From Lumbricus terrestris (taxonomy: Eukaryota > Annelida > Clitellata > Crassiclitellata > Lumbricidae), in contig OX457036.1 of NCBI GenBank assembly GCA_949752735.1, positions 12,491,607 through 12,555,606 on the forward strand: 64,000 bases of DNA, written 5' to 3'. A program made the translations under genes and the position numbers. This document shows positions 20,504-32,552 of this stretch, one piece after another; the stretch's first letter is position 1; every line of letters begins with the position of its first letter. Below the pieces are notes generated by a model, which was not told the DNA's origin, ran no database searches, and worked only from the letters and a program-made list of their open reading frames with translations.

Positions 20504-22936
20504 AAACGTATAGCGCCAGTAACTCTTGATGGTAGCGTCAATTTGTTCACAGTCTTTATGCCGAGTCTCCCCTGCAGGTTCGAACCTGCAACCATTGGTT
20601 AAGCGTACAAACTGAATAGACAAACTTGCTGAAGATTAATGTGTTCTTGTAATCTGTCTTGTCGTCCATAGACTGCGGCTGCTCATGACTACACCGTCTT
20701 GACCTTTATGACCTGCAGGTATACCAGTCCCATAGGTAGATGTCGAAGTGCTTGTCTGGTGTGCTACAGGCTATGTTTCTTCCCCTTGCACTCCAACATA
20801 TGTATTGATGATTTGCTATGCTAGGTTAATGTAATGCACAAACCAAAATTCGATGGCCATGTGATGTGTGAGTTTGTGTATACATACATGTAGGTGTGTT
20901 GTTTATGTGTGTGCTTGTGCATGTGTGTGTGTGTGTGTGCTTGTGTATAGGTGTGCTTGTGTATATGTGTGAATGTTTTTTTGCTTGTGTATGTGTGTAT
21001 GTGTAACTGTTTATGTACGTGTGTATACTGTGCAACGTGCGCTGTGTGGGGGCTAATGTGCAATTGTATATAGTTGTGCATGTGTGTGATGCAGGTGTAA
21101 TTTTCTCAGACGATACTTGCAATGGAACTGGCTTATTCAAAGCGCTGCGTCTAGTCAGAGGGGGGGCTGTCAACTGGTCAGTAATAGAGAGTGACAGTTA
21201 TAGAGCTGCAGACTTTTTATGTAATACATGTTTTTCCATGGACTGGGAACAAGGAACACGTCTCATGTAATTATTATAACATTTCGGTAGCATATTATTT
21301 TTTTAATCATCAATATGTTATAAGCGTTATTCGTATACTATTTTTGAATGGATGCCTATCAGTCGTGGCTCTAATTATTCTCACTGCATGCAGCACATTT
21401 TGTACAAAGTGTAGACTGGTTAAAATGTACAGTAGATATACAGGATGCTCATTTGTTCATGTAGATTATACATATTACACGCACGACAGCATGTATACAC
21501 TTAAGTATTGCTCAATGAGCAAGAGCATAGTATTAGCAGTCATTGTTATCAAGCTCAGGGCTTCAAACTTTTTCCTCTGGTAAAAAAAAGAGTTACTGAT
21601 ACAACGCAAACAAAGTGTTTTTCGTAACAGAATCTCAATCGACGATGACTCACGGAACATGAAATCTGTGGTCGGATCAATAATGAAAGCGACGGTGGAA
21701 GTGGGTTCCAGAACCTTGAACACCACCCCGTATTACAGCAAGAACAATTTCTGTGGTGCTATAACCTTAATTTCGGAGCACTCGTACACAACTTGTTGGA
21801 CTGGAAGGTATACGGTTACCCCCAACCCACCCCAAATTTTCACGCCCAGGAGAAACATTGAAGCGAATTGGCGATTGTTATTTTCTCTGAGGAAAGAGTT
21901 TATTTGAAAATTCAAGACTGAACAATTATCAAACACCATCATCATCATCATTAGGATCATCATCATCTTCATCATCATTATTATTACGATTACTATTACT
22001 ATTGCTTTTCCCATTGCCACTACGACTACCATTATCACTATCACTCCTGCTGCTGCTGCTGATGTGGCTATTAATATTAATTTCATCATTTTATCTGTAT
22101 TTTTAATTCTACTATGACTAGATAACAGATATGGTGCATGAACGACGCCATTATTATACATTATTAATTTTAATTATTAATTGTAGAACAATCACAAAGG
22201 ACAACGATGTAAAAATTTAATAGACTCAATAGAGTACCCGACCCTCCTTTCTAGACCAAAGTTGCGCCTCTGACCCGCCCTGGAGAAGTCCCACTGTGAG
22301 AGAAAATCAACAGAAGTACCAACATAAAGTTCAATTACAATTTTGTCCTTCTGATCGAACGTCTTACATTTATATAGCGCCACCTAAAGAGTGACCTATA
22401 GCCAAGGGAGATCTCCGCTTATGCAGCTCATCATTATGCCAGATGTAATTGAGATGATGACTCATAATTTTATAATTGTTCATCCGGGTATATATAATAT
22501 ATGATTACTGATGGGTCTCGAGGGGAGCCATTAAATCAAACGTTTCTGGCCTATAGCAGACCAAAAAATATAAGGCGACCATAAATTGTACAAGTTCTTT
22601 TTTCTAAATCCTGCTGATGAGATAAACCAGATTAACATCAGCTCACCGAGACCCACAACGGAACCTACACGGGTGCATCCTCGGAAGTAGAGAAACAATT
22701 ACTGATGGCCTATGATATATTATGGGTATTGGTTATGTATGTATATGTATATATACACAATGTATGTAAATATATGTGTGTACATATATATATATATATG
22801 AGTGTGTAGTAGACTATGCATATACATGTATATGTATGTGTGTAAATTAGCATGCTATGTGTGTGCGTATGTGTGTGTGGGTGCGTGTGCCTCTGTGGGT
22901 GGGTTTAGGATTGAGTGAGTGGGTGTAGAACATATA
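20504..22936. other. Intergenic, simple repeats only
   Basis: Contains a tRNA T-arm-like palindrome at 20573-20590 (TGCAGGTTCGAACCTGCA), TG-rich sequence at 20855-21090, ATC-type repeats at 21935-22075 and (TA)n at 22745-22800. No supportable gene. Confidence 0.5.
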
Positions 22937-24132
22937 CAGGGTGCGGCCCAAAAAAATAACCCATTACGAAAATTGCGATTTCTCGAAAACCGCCGAATAT
23001 TTTCTTACAAATATTTTCATTCTTATTCGTAGCATATTTCTGCATATTATTTGAAAATTTTATGTCAGTATCTTTATATTTGTGATAATGACATCAGGCA
23101 GAAGAAAGAACTGCATTTTTTCAATTTAACACGGCATTCACGAAATGGGAAATCACAATTTTACATAAAGTAGCCTGCATTGTGCCATAATAAGGTTTTC
23201 TTCACCGATGAAAAGATCTTTTACATCAATCCACCCATTAATATTCAAAACAACCGCGTCTGGGCGAAGAAGAAAAAAGCCGATATCCATCCAAGCCGCC
23301 TGTTGGTCGAGAGAGACAAGTTCTCTCCAAAAATCATGGTTTCTGCAGGTGTCAGCTATGAGGACAAAGGACGCTTGCATTTCATTGACCAGAAGGCCAA
23401 AGTCAATGCCAAGTGGAATCTTTTGCCTAAGCTTGTCGATGACTGTCACACTGTCTTGGGAAATCAGTTCACTTTTCAGCAAGATGGAGCGCCCGTTCAC
23501 GGCGCCAAGCTGACCCAAGTTTGTTTAACAAGTCACTGTCCGGACTTCATCGACAAGGATTCATGGCCGCCAAATTCCCAGATATGAACCCACTCGACTA
23601 TAGAAGAAATTGGCTATACTGTCTGGGGTGCAATCCTTGAGACCTACAACAAACTTCACACAAAGTCAAAGAACATTTCTGAACTGAAAACTACGCTGCA
23701 AATCATCTGGAATGACTTGCCACTTGAGACCATTCAGAAGTCTGTTCTGGGCTTTGGAAAACGTCTGCAAGCTTGCGTAAGAGCAAACGGTGGTCACTTC
23801 GAACATTCATTGCACAAAACTTAACAGTTTGGCCTAATCTTGTCAACAACAATAAGTAACCTTGCGCTTTGTTACATTTCTGTTTGCGTCGCTACTTTGT
23901 TACTTATTGCTGCATGTTATTGCTGTCACTAAATGTCTGTTGAAACGAAAATAACATTGTTTCATTTCAGGGTTGCACCATTTTGGTGTTCATGTATAGA
24001 ATTTCATTAGATTTAGCCAAGTTGTAGATAGATATGTGTCAAATAGACTGGCGAAGTTTTATAACAAAATATTCAGCGGTTTTTGAGAAATCGCGATTTT
24101 CGTAATGGGGTATTTTTTTCCGCCGCACCCTG
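22937..24132 (+). mobile_element. mariner relative (DD37D type), 1196 bp, defective
   Basis: Ends are CAGGGTGCGGC... and ...GCCGCACCCTG with TA on both sides (22935-22936, 24133-24134). The inverted repeats align for about 65 bp with few mismatches. The interior encodes the catalytic half of a Tc1/mariner transposase but not the N-terminal DNA-binding region, which would have to fit in the ~180 bp after the left repeat. Confidence 0.9.
23180..23824 (+). pseudogene. mariner-type transposase, catalytic domain with frameshifts
   Basis: The first frame (from about 23180) contains VFFTDEKIF with the first catalytic Asp and FTFQQDGAPVHGAK with the second. It runs to WPPNS, where one base is missing near 23577. 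The next frame has DMNPLDY with the third Asp. A second shift near 23603 returns to a frame reading from EEIGYTVWG through VLGFGKRLQACVRANGGHFE to TAA at 23822-23824. Thirty-seven residues lie between the second and third Asp if the shift is bridged, which would make it DD37D (maT-like). Dead copy. Confidence 0.85.
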
Positions 24133-24379
24133 TATAGCTCGGTGTGTCTGCCCGTGTGCGCGTGCGTGGGCCTGATGCTGTCAGTCTAAACCAGCAGCTC
24201 TATAAGGGCAAGCGCACTTTACAGAGGGAAGGTGAAACATCGTTTTTTAGCAGATGCACTCTGATAAAGTACATTTTTTATATAGAAATGTATACGGCTG
24301 ATCATTGTACCTATGTAACGACGGAAGAAGGTCAGGAGTTGCTTTCAGGAGTATTGGTCGATGAATATTTAAGTGATTA

Positions 24380-24435
24380 ACGGAACCAGATGGGGAGAGT
24401 GGGGGAGAGTGGGGGAGAGTGGGGGGAGTGGGGGA
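24380..24435. repeat. (GGGGGAGAGT)n
   Basis: About five tandem units of a 10-bp purine repeat. Confidence 0.85.
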
Positions 24436-24591
24436 GTCTGACTCAACAGCGCACCACTCTTTTCCCCCAATAAGGAAGCTGCAGTCTGAAGGACACAAAA
24501 GAGAATGCGATAACGTTAGAGTCTCTAGACTCTAGAGAGAGCAAGCTTTTAGGAGCAAGATCTCCGGTATATACTCTTTTGCTCTCTATCA

Positions 24592-24696
24592 CTCTATCTA
24601 TCCATCTGTTTGTATGTATGTCTGTCTGTCTATCTATCTGTCTATCTAATCTGTCTATCCATCTATCTATCCATCCATCCATCTATCCATCCATCC

Positions 24697-24767
<71 letters not shown>

Positions 24768-24768
24768 A
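24592..24768. repeat. (ATCT)n microsatellite
   Basis: Tetranucleotide repeat, purest at 24695-24766. Confidence 0.95.
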
Positions 24769-24879
24769 GTGTCTGACCGTTTTTGCAGATGTATCTTTGT
24801 TCTGCCGTGAACTCTGACAGACAACTGCCTCTTTCTTTACGTCTCTTGTTCTCTCTATCATCACTATCAACTTGACCGT

Positions 24880-25035
24880 GATTCTCTTCATCATCACCAC
24901 CACCAACTCTATATCCCCATCATCGTCGTCGTCGTCATCATCGTCATCATATCATCGTAATCCCCATCATCGTCGTCATCATATCATCGTCATCGTCATC
25001 ATCTTCGTCATCATATATCATCATCATCATTGCCG

Positions 25036-25070
<35 letters not shown>

Positions 25071-25235
25071 GTCGTCGTCGTCGTCATCACCATCATCATC
25101 TTCATCATCATCATCACCATCATCATCTTCATCATCACCATCATCTTCATTATCATATCATCGTCGTCGTCGTCGTCATCATTGTCGTCGCCATCATCAT
25201 AATCATAATAATCACCATCACCAGCAGCATCATCA
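24880..25235. repeat. (ATC/GTC)n microsatellite
   Basis: Long trinucleotide tract with ATC, GTC and TTC variants. A shorter (CATCAT)n lies at 25545-25597 and (CAG)n at 25328-25365. Confidence 0.95.
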
Positions 25236-25551
25236 GCAGCAGCTACTTCAGCGCAAAATTAAGGATTCAGCTTTGCTGTTTTCATAGTCATTATTACGCG
25301 ATATTATCTTCCAATATATCTTCTACCAATGCATAGCAGCAGCAGCAGCATCAGCAGCAGCGTCGGAGGGCGGGCGGTCAATGCATCAAAGAGCCAGAGG
25401 GACCTCTTCTAAGTCCCGCTTCAATCTATTTATGATGGGACGATATGAACGCCTCTTGCCCCCCACCCCATACTCTCCCTCCTCTCCTCCTCCTCATCCC
25501 ACCCAGCCTCCTCATGCCTCTATCCATCATCTATCATCTTCGTCGTAGTCG

Positions 25552-25595
<44 letters not shown>

Positions 25596-25599
25596 GACT

Positions 25600-26060
25600 G
25601 TCCATCAGCATCCCGCAGTAAACCCCGAGCGTTGAATCCAAAACAGCGTGGCCACCATTCCCCAAGGACGACGAATCGGTCAAGAGCCAGCGCGCGCGGC
25701 GCGTCACGATTTGCATACGCGGTGCCATCTATCGTCGGCCGGAATCGATAATCGAAAGCGTGTCCTGTGTTAGAAACCGAACAAACAGACCATATAAATA
25801 CGACGCGAGGCAGCGCTGATGTCTCGACACCTTGCGGGCGGCGATGAAAACACACCGATAACGGCGTCCATTGTGAAGATATACGATCGTCTGCTAACGG
25901 CCGAGTAGTACTGCGCGCGAAACGCGGCGGCGGCGACGACGTACGGGGCTTGAGTAATGGGGTGCGGTTTGGCCGGCGTAACACGTCGCGTCGAACTTAC
26001 TTATTGGCACCGTGGTTAAGATAGAGCTCAGCGCGCATGCGTGAAGGACGAACGGACTAC
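25600..26060 (+). promoter_or_regulatory. CpG-rich block, possible promoter of gene B
   Basis: The only strongly GC- and CpG-rich stretch in the neighbourhood (many GCGCGC, GCGGCGG), unlike the AT-rich surroundings. TATAAATA sits at 25793-25800. It lies 0.4-0.9 kb upstream of the gene B start codon. The 154-codon minus frame across it is driven by ATC repeats and composition. Confidence 0.3.
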
Positions 26061-26327
26061 AGCTGTTCAGTCAATGCAGAGAATACAACATTTGGTGTGT
26101 TTTTCACTTGGACCAGTTATCGGGCGCTATAGAAATTTCGAGGTTGCGATAGCGATTCTGGAGTTGATTGCATGAGTTGGTCTTCTTTTGGACTCCAATA
26201 CAAAATATCTCAAGATAACGATTAAATAATTGTCTGAAAGTATTTTCTTCTATTTTTGAAAAGCATCCGAAAAGTATACATGTGAGATGTCAACAGCAAT
26301 TAAAAGCTCAAAGAATAAGCAGAGACG

Positions 26328-26406
26328 GCGCTCGTGAATAAGCTGGTGCCCTGCATTATTTTGGGCGGTTAAGTGGCGCTTTAGAAGCTTCGAGTTACGA
26401 TTACGA
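26328..26406 (+). repeat. LINE/SINE 3'-tail repeat A
   Basis: 'gcgctcgtgaataagctggtgccctg', a variable middle, 'tggcgctttagaag' and an 'acgattacgat' end. The same pattern is found near 88, 7971, 14756, 16884, 29636 and 30178. In some copies (14756, 30178) coding-like sequence ending 'LDNLFDLT' or similar precedes it, which suggests the 3' end of a LINE. Confidence 0.75.
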
Positions 26407-26452
26407 TCAGGGGCGGGACGCGAAGAGTGTAGTGTAGCCTACAGCTGGGAGT

Positions 26453-26460
26453 TGACGTCA
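26453..26460 (+). promoter_or_regulatory. CRE motif TGACGTCA
   Basis: Perfect palindromic CREB/ATF consensus 17 bp upstream of the gene B ATG. A second perfect copy is at 40659-40666. Function is inferred only from the consensus. Confidence 0.35.
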
Positions 26461-26476
26461 GCTTTTCTATAGCGCC

Positions 26477-26638
26477 ATGATAAGTCCGATGGTTTCTGGT
26501 GGAGCTCTGTTCCGACTGACGCGACGACATCTGTCTTTGCGATGTCTTCGCATCAACGTTGTCTCTTGTCTCCTGTTCTTTGTTTCGATCTGCGTCAGCT
26601 GCTGTGGATGCAGTCATGCCGCCAGCGTTCATCACAAG
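26477..26638 (+). CDS. Gene B exon 1: signal peptide
   Basis: ATG at 26477 opens 54 codons ending exactly at a GTAAAT donor (26639) after AAG, phase 0. The peptide has an Arg-rich n-region (residues 13-25), a hydrophobic core VVSCLLFFVSICV (residues 28-40) and a Cys-rich end CCGCSHAA where signal peptidase could cut after Ala48/49. The n-region is long, so Met5 or an internal start cannot be excluded. Phase 0 at its 3' end matches the phase-0 entry of the exon at 34521. ATC/GTC microsatellite begins right after the donor. Confidence 0.65.
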
Positions 26639-26914
26639 GTAAATCGGCATCATCATCGTCATCATCGTTGTCATCAGCATCGTCAATGTCACCGTCATCG
26701 TCAATGTCACCGTCATCGTCGTGGTCGTCGTATCATCGGCATCATCATCGTCGTCACCGTCATCGTCGTCGTCACCGTCATCGTCATCGTCGTCGTCGTC
26801 ATCATCATCGTAGTCATTTTCGTAGTCATCGTCAATGTCTTCATTTATGGTCATCATCGGAAAATTATGTTGTTTTGAGATAAAAATGTAGAACAACTGA
26901 TAGAACGACCAAGC

Positions 26915-26957
<43 letters not shown>

Positions 26958-28514
26958 GAAGACAAACAAGATAGATAGAGAGACATACCTGTCTGCTCCA
27001 TTAATATAGTATCCGTAAAGGTGTATTGAAGTGCATCATTATCTGTTCCAGTGACAGACGCACACACAGACAGACAGACACATAGTCACACAGATTGACA
27101 AAACCAAAGATTCAGAGGCAGGTAGGCAGAGCCAGAGATGATAGAGCTAATTGCTGATTTCACGACTTATATAAACGCTGCAGGAGCAAAAGAAGCTGAT
27201 ATGCTTTCAGAAGATTAATGACGGAGACAGTCGTAGGTCTACACATAACAATAATTATAATCCTAATAAAAAATTATGTGGGAACTGGAAATCGGTCAGT
27301 GAAAGTCTGTATGCCTTTTGCATCCATTACGAAAAAAACGATATTGCAATTAACTTGATTGCATCGCGACTTCAACGGTCAAACATAAACTAGATCGGGC
27401 GCTTTATAAAATTGGATCAAGCTTTCGTTCTAATAAATTTTTCTTTACCATCCTTTAGCAAAATCTGTCGTTAAATCATGCGATTTGATCAGAAACTGCA
27501 GAAGCCATTTCAGTAGACAATGGACGATCACACCGAGCGTAGGCTGTAAAGTATATGTATGGCATTACATTCTTATAATATTGTTTGTGTACGCATGTTT
27601 TGCATATATTCGTGTGTTTTAAATGTTTCTGAAATGTATAGAATATGTGTGTAAAAATTGTGGCTATGCGCCATTATAGGTCTCGACTGAGTATCACCAG
27701 TCTGTTCAAAATGTAGTGAATAGCCTATAGGCCTACTGAGATCCCAAACTTTGGCGACGTATATCCAATAAGGTCCGATTTTCTATAATCGCTTTCACAT
27801 AGATTACTGTGTAAACAGGGTATAATACAAGCCATGAAAGTCGGTTTATGAGACATATATGATATATAGCCTACAAGTAGGGCATAACCTCCTATACGGC
27901 AATATATAGGCCTATAACTGTACCGTAAAACCTCTTAAATTATGCGCTACATCAATGGCCGTTTTAATATTTGCGAAGCTCCAAATTCGGACAGATATCT
28001 GATATACACATTATCTTGAATGCACTGTCGATACTAAAATGGCGAAACCTACAACAATCGTGTATAGTGTTCAATGGTATAGCCTGCAGTTATATAATGC
28101 ATATAAGCAGCAGATGTATCGTATACACACGACACCGTAATATATCCTATAGTGACTTGCCCCACAATACCGCGGACCATCAAAGCCAAGAGAAGCATGG
28201 ACCATAATGCACCATTCATCTTCAGCAGAGCTATAACAAAGCATGAATGGAATGGTCCACCAAAACCAGGTCTATTCAGGTCAATATTTTGCAGAGAGCA
28301 GTTGCCAAAGCATTATATTAGCCTGCCATACATTGTCACTTGGAATCAATAAAAAGATTTGAATTAATGGAACACAATACTGAATTAGCCTACATAGGCC
28401 TATACTCCTAACATACTATAGCTGTAAGAGCGTATGCCTCTGACTGATTGTGTTTGTGTTTGTAGAGGCGACCTTGTAACGGCATGTGCTGTGTTACGGC
28501 GCCATAAAAATTGG

Positions 28515-28685
28515 CTTTATTATTATTATTATTATTATTATTACTTTTTATTTTTTTTATTTTTTATTATTATAATCATTTATTAAACGAAACAAGATTT
28601 GCAAGAAAAAGCACAAAAAGTTCTTTGTTCATGAGTTAGCGACCCTCATCACAGGACAGCTGTGTGAACGTGCCTCGAAATTTGC

Positions 28686-28762
<77 letters not shown>

Positions 28763-28817
28763 GTTGTTGTTGTTGTTGTTGTTGTTGTTATTATTATAAT
28801 TATTATTATTATTATTG

Positions 28818-28887
<70 letters not shown>
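28515..28887. repeat. (ATT)n/(GTT)n microsatellites
   Basis: Short ATT tract at 28517-28545, probably the tail of a SINE (28460-28515, 'gcgaccttgtaacgg...gcgcc'), then a long ATT/GTT array at 28688-28887. Confidence 0.95.
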
Positions 28888-29058
28888 GCTGAATTAGGGC
28901 CAACACATTATGCTCCTAACATACCGACCATAATGTAGAAATTTGCGTATGCAACACTAACGATAATAATGAAAATATTGAAATCGCGATGACCTGCAGC
29001 TATAATAGGCCTTCCAATTAACACACTCAGTATCAGAGGGCGGGCCAACAACAAGAGG

Positions 29059-29269
29059 CAGGGCTTTTTTAACGTGCAGTTGTAGGCTACACAAAATGTG
29101 CAGTTCTAAATGGATTTGTGCAGCTGTAGAAGCACTTCTGTCACACGTTTTGTGCAGTTAAAACTAGCAAAAAAGGTAATTTTCATCCGATTGGAAGTAA
29201 TCTACCATGGAGGATGGGAAAGGAAAGTAGGAGTTGTGCAGTTCTAAAAATTCCTTAAAAACAGCCCTG
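29059..29269 (-). mobile_element. CAGGGCT-family MITE, copy with 8-bp TSD ACAAGAGG
   Basis: Termini CAGGGCTTTTTTAA... and ...TTAAAAACAGCCCTG, flanked by perfect ACAAGAGG (29051-29058, 29270-29277). Reverse orientation relative to the copies at 29717 and 32232. The interior has repeated GTGCAGTT motifs near both ends. Confidence 0.9.
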
Positions 29270-29635
29270 ACAAGAGGTGAATTAAATACCTAAGATAGGT
29301 ATAAGATAGGTACAGTATGTCTTCTTTAGTGGACTGAACAGCAATACCTCAGTCTTCCGGCCCCGAGTTAGTTACATGTATGTTCTGATGTAATTAGAAA
29401 ACTTAGCACGATCCGAAACCAGATCGATATATAATTAATCAGGTATATAATTATAAAACAGACGGGATTCAGCCAGCGGTCATGGTTCCACGATTCCTAC
29501 ACGACTGGCTATCCATTCAGGATCATTCACAGCCATCAATAATTATCTATAGCGGTCATCAAACAATTGCAGACTTCAAAACTTCCAATAAACTATTATT
29601 ATAGGAACCATGCATGATATAAAAGGTCAAAGCTC

Positions 29636-29716
29636 AGCGCACGTAATAAGCTGGTGCTCTATATGCTTGTGCTTCAAGTAGCGCCCTAGAAGTTTGGAAA
29701 TTACGATTACGATTAC
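29636..29716 (+). repeat. LINE/SINE 3'-tail repeat A
   Basis: 'taataagctggtgctc...tagcgccctagaag...attacgattacgattac'. The MITE at 29717 inserted into its ACGATT tail. Confidence 0.75.
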
Positions 29717-29908
29717 CAGGGTTGTTTTTAAAGGAATTTTAGAACTGCACAACTTCTTTCCCTTTCCATCCACCATGGTAAATTACTTCCAATCGGGGGA
29801 ACAATGACCTTTTTGCTAGTTTTCACTGTACATAAGTGCTTCTATAACTGCAAAAATACATTTAGAACTGCACATTTTGTGTATAACTGCACGCTGAAAA
29901 AAGCCCTG
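29717..29908 (+). mobile_element. CAGGGCT-family MITE, TSD ACGATTAC/ACGATTTC
   Basis: 192 bp with termini CAGGG(T/C)TG.. and ..AAAAAAGCCCTG. Flanks ACGATTAC (29709-29716) and ACGATTTC (29909-29916) differ at one position. Confidence 0.9.
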
Positions 29909-30177
29909 ACGATTTCTAAACAATTATGGTTACGCTGGTCTTGCTCCTATAGGCCCACATGCTAAACAAGCAGTCATCATATACACGCTATACGTGCATG
30001 TATCATCTAACCTCACCCTCAATAATTATCAACCTCAGTAAGCAAACCAGTGAGGAAGTATATGGATCCTTATTAATTTTCCGCACTCGGTCCACCCTTG
30101 CAAGGTATACTCTACCTCACTTCTCCATTTATCTGGACACTCTAGAAAACAGACTCGGACCTTTTTGGCAATCCTTC

Positions 30178-30272
30178 TGACTTGGCGAGGCGCTCGTGAA
30201 TAAGCCGGTGCCCTGCGCTTGGCATGTGAATGACGCTTTAGATGCCTGGAGTTTAGGAATACGATTACAAGA
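30178..30272 (+). repeat. LINE/SINE 3'-tail repeat A
   Basis: 'ggcgctcgtgaataagccgg...gacgctttagatgcc...atacgattac'. The preceding 70 bp, which end 'ctggacactctag...ggcaatccttctgact', resemble the end of a LINE frame. Confidence 0.75.
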
Positions 30273-30770
30273 TGAGCAGTGCTTAATCTGGTTCTCATAC
30301 TTTTGGGGGAATTCAGGTTTCGTGTGGGAGGGGCGGGAAGACGGACGTTTTGGGGTTGAACCAGACACCAACGGCAACCTTTGATCGGATGTTTTGTCCG
30401 ACGACTTTTTTAGTATGAACATAAATGCTGTCGATTTTGGGTGCGGGGTGGGTGGGATGGTGCGTATGTGAGCTGCACCACACTAATTTTTCTGAGGAAT
30501 GCCATTCCTATGGGGGATCTCCTCCCTCCCCCAGAGACGTCTAGATTAAAAACTGCAAGATGAGACACCCATCGAAAAAGGACAACGGTATAGTGAAAGA
30601 CATTTAAACCGATCACTTGATTGAAACCAGAGTAGAGTCGAGATCGTTCATTCATTCATTCGAGCCCTCGCAACACGTAGAGATAGTGTGTAGAAGAGGC
30701 GTGCACTTGACATGTACATCAAGGCCACAATGACGTATACACTCTTGATGGAAGCACGCATGCTTAAGCC

Positions 30771-31395
30771 CAGGGGCGGACACATAAATGTTTGAAGGGG
30801 AAGGAAGTCAAAGTTTTTGGTCTTGGGTCGAAAAACATTTTCGTTGGACTTTGGCCTAAAAATCTGATGACCATATTCTAAAATCTTATATTATGCTACT
30901 TTTTCTCTCTCATCTTTTCCCGCTGCATTGATTGAAGGCTTGTTGAAACCTGATAATATTTTCTTTTTTTAATGATTCAATCTGACACACCGCAGAATGA
31001 TTATTACAGGCACAGGTTATACGAAATACGGCCCACTATAGCACGACACGTACATTGTAGGTCGGATTTACAGCAGTGGGTTCGGTAAGTTAATACTAAT
31101 GGCCTAAGTAATGGATCACTCCTGGTTCGGCCAAGCCGGAAGTGGGAAGGGCTATCTTTATTTTTAGCAGAACCCCAAGTCAAACAACACAACAGCAAAG
31201 CGCCAATGGCAGCGAACAGAAACTTTAATAAATTAATGCCCTGAGCGAGGCATGAACCCGGGTCGCGTGGATGACACTCAGTTTAACGACCAGCGCTCTC
31301 TCAACTGAGCTACGGACCCCCTGATGGGCGGGGGCACGCCCTGTGCAAATTTCTGAATGGGGAATGGTCGGATTGGCCCCCTGGATCCGCTTCTG
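30771..31395 (-). mobile_element. hAT-like MITE, GGGCGGATCCAG family, with nested tRNA-like insert
   Basis: Ends CAGGGGCGGA and TCCGCTTCTG are inverted. Flanks CTTAAGCC (30763-30770) and CTTAAGCT (31396-31403) form an 8-bp duplication with one mismatch. About 380 bp of unrelated DNA, including the tRNA-like unit at 31243-31319, sits inside. Confidence 0.8.
31243..31319 (-). repeat. tRNA-like sequence (degenerate)
   Basis: The minus strand has GTAGCTCAGTTGAGAGAGC (A box) and GGTTCATGCC (B box). The anticodon and T stems do not pair well, so it reads as a tRNA pseudogene or SINE head, not a working tRNA. Confidence 0.5.
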
Positions 31396-31775
31396 CTTAA
31401 GCTTAAGCTTGCATGTGTTGTTGACTGGTCATCTTTGATCGCTAAATCCCTGCATTAGATTTTCGCTTCTGAACGACGTCGGTCTTAGACCATAAGTCGC
31501 GTTTGTGAACATAAAAGACCGCTGATCGATGTTTGACAGCAGGATGTGTTATTGGAAAGCTTAGCTGGGATAAGCGACAATTTAAGTCGTGTCCAAGAGT
31601 AAGACGTATTTCAGCCAGGGCAAGACATTTTGGTGACTTAGAGGCAGGCTTTTCTCGGATTTACTTGTTTACTTACGTGACTGCAATTTCTGGATTGTAT
31701 ATCACAAGCCATTGGTATCAGCTTGATCGTGGTCGTAATGTAATGTTTTTCGTTTTATTCAGCTATCAGGTTGAC

Positions 31776-32051
31776 AGACCGCAACTGGCAACAGTATACA
31801 ACCATTCAGTCATCTTAACTAACATCAGTTAATTAATTGACACCATCCGTCGTCTTGATACTAATTCCTGTTTGTGGGTACCTATAGGCTAGCGGGATTA
31901 CTCCCTTTCTGGACAGACCGCAACTGGCAACAGTATACAACCATTCAGTCATCTTAACTAACATCAGTTAATTAATTGACACCATCCGTCGTCTTGATAC
32001 TAATTCCTGTTTGTGGGTACCTAGACTAGCGGGATCACTCCCTTTCTGGGC
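31776..32051. repeat. Tandem duplication of ~138 bp at a LINE 3' end
   Basis: Two near-identical units in direct tandem, both containing 'cagaccgcaactggcaacag' and 'cctgtttgtgggtacct', differing by a few bases. Downstream, 'aataaacaatttgaatttgaa' (about 32171-32192) is the kind of 3' end seen in LINEs, so the block at 31500-32192 is probably LINE 3' sequence. The 99-codon frame at 31533-31832 has no recognisable domain. Confidence 0.7.
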
Positions 32052-32231
32052 CACCCTTTCACAGGGATCATTTACCTTATATCTGATGTTATTTAGAATT
32101 TGATGTGCATTGTGCACGCTTATTTTTTGTCAGTTTGTTGATTTGTTAATTGTCTTTCGTTGATCTCTAAGAATAAACAATTTGAATTTGAATTCTTAAC
32201 TACTAACAGAACAGACAACCTGTAGTATAAC

Positions 32232-32424
32232 CAGGGCTGTTTTTAAGGGAATTTTAGAACTGCACAACTTCTTCTTTCCCTTCCCATTCTCCATGGTAAA
32301 TTACTTCAAATCGGGGGAACAATGACCTTTTTTGCTAGTTTTCACTGTACAAAGTGCTTCTATAACTGCACAAATACATTTGGAACTGCACATTCTGTGT
32401 ACAACTGCACGTTAAAAAAACCTG
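32232..32424 (+). mobile_element. CAGGGCT-family MITE, perfect TSD AGTATAAC
   Basis: 193 bp, termini CAGGGCTG.. and ..TTAAAAAAACCTG, flanked by perfect AGTATAAC (32224-32231, 32425-32432). Very close in sequence to the copy at 29717. Confidence 0.9.
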
Positions 32425-32482
32425 AGTATAACGGTGCTAATAGCAGCCTATAGATATGCAAAGCATGTCTATCGTATACAAG

Positions 32483-32552
32483 TGCTTCTGGAATCGAACT
32501 CCGCTCCGCTGATCTCATTGCCAGTGTGTTATCCAATGTGCCACCGGGTTTG
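32483..32552 (-). repeat. tRNA-derived SINE head
   Basis: On the minus strand TGGCACATTGG (A-box-like) and GAGTTCGATTCC (B box) have tRNA-like spacing. Confidence 0.5.

Noticed and set aside
20573..20590. 18-bp palindrome TGCAGGTTCGAACCTGCA as a regulatory site
   Set aside because: It is the shape of a tRNA T-arm and lies in SINE-like sequence, so the symmetry is inherited from the tRNA.
25520..25984. 154-codon minus-strand frame next to gene B
   Set aside because: Half is a poly-Met reading of (CAT)n. The rest is GC-rich DNA without stops and no domain is visible.
31243..31319. Functional tRNA gene on the minus strand
   Set aside because: A and B boxes are present but the anticodon stem and T stem have several mismatches and the unit sits inside a MITE.
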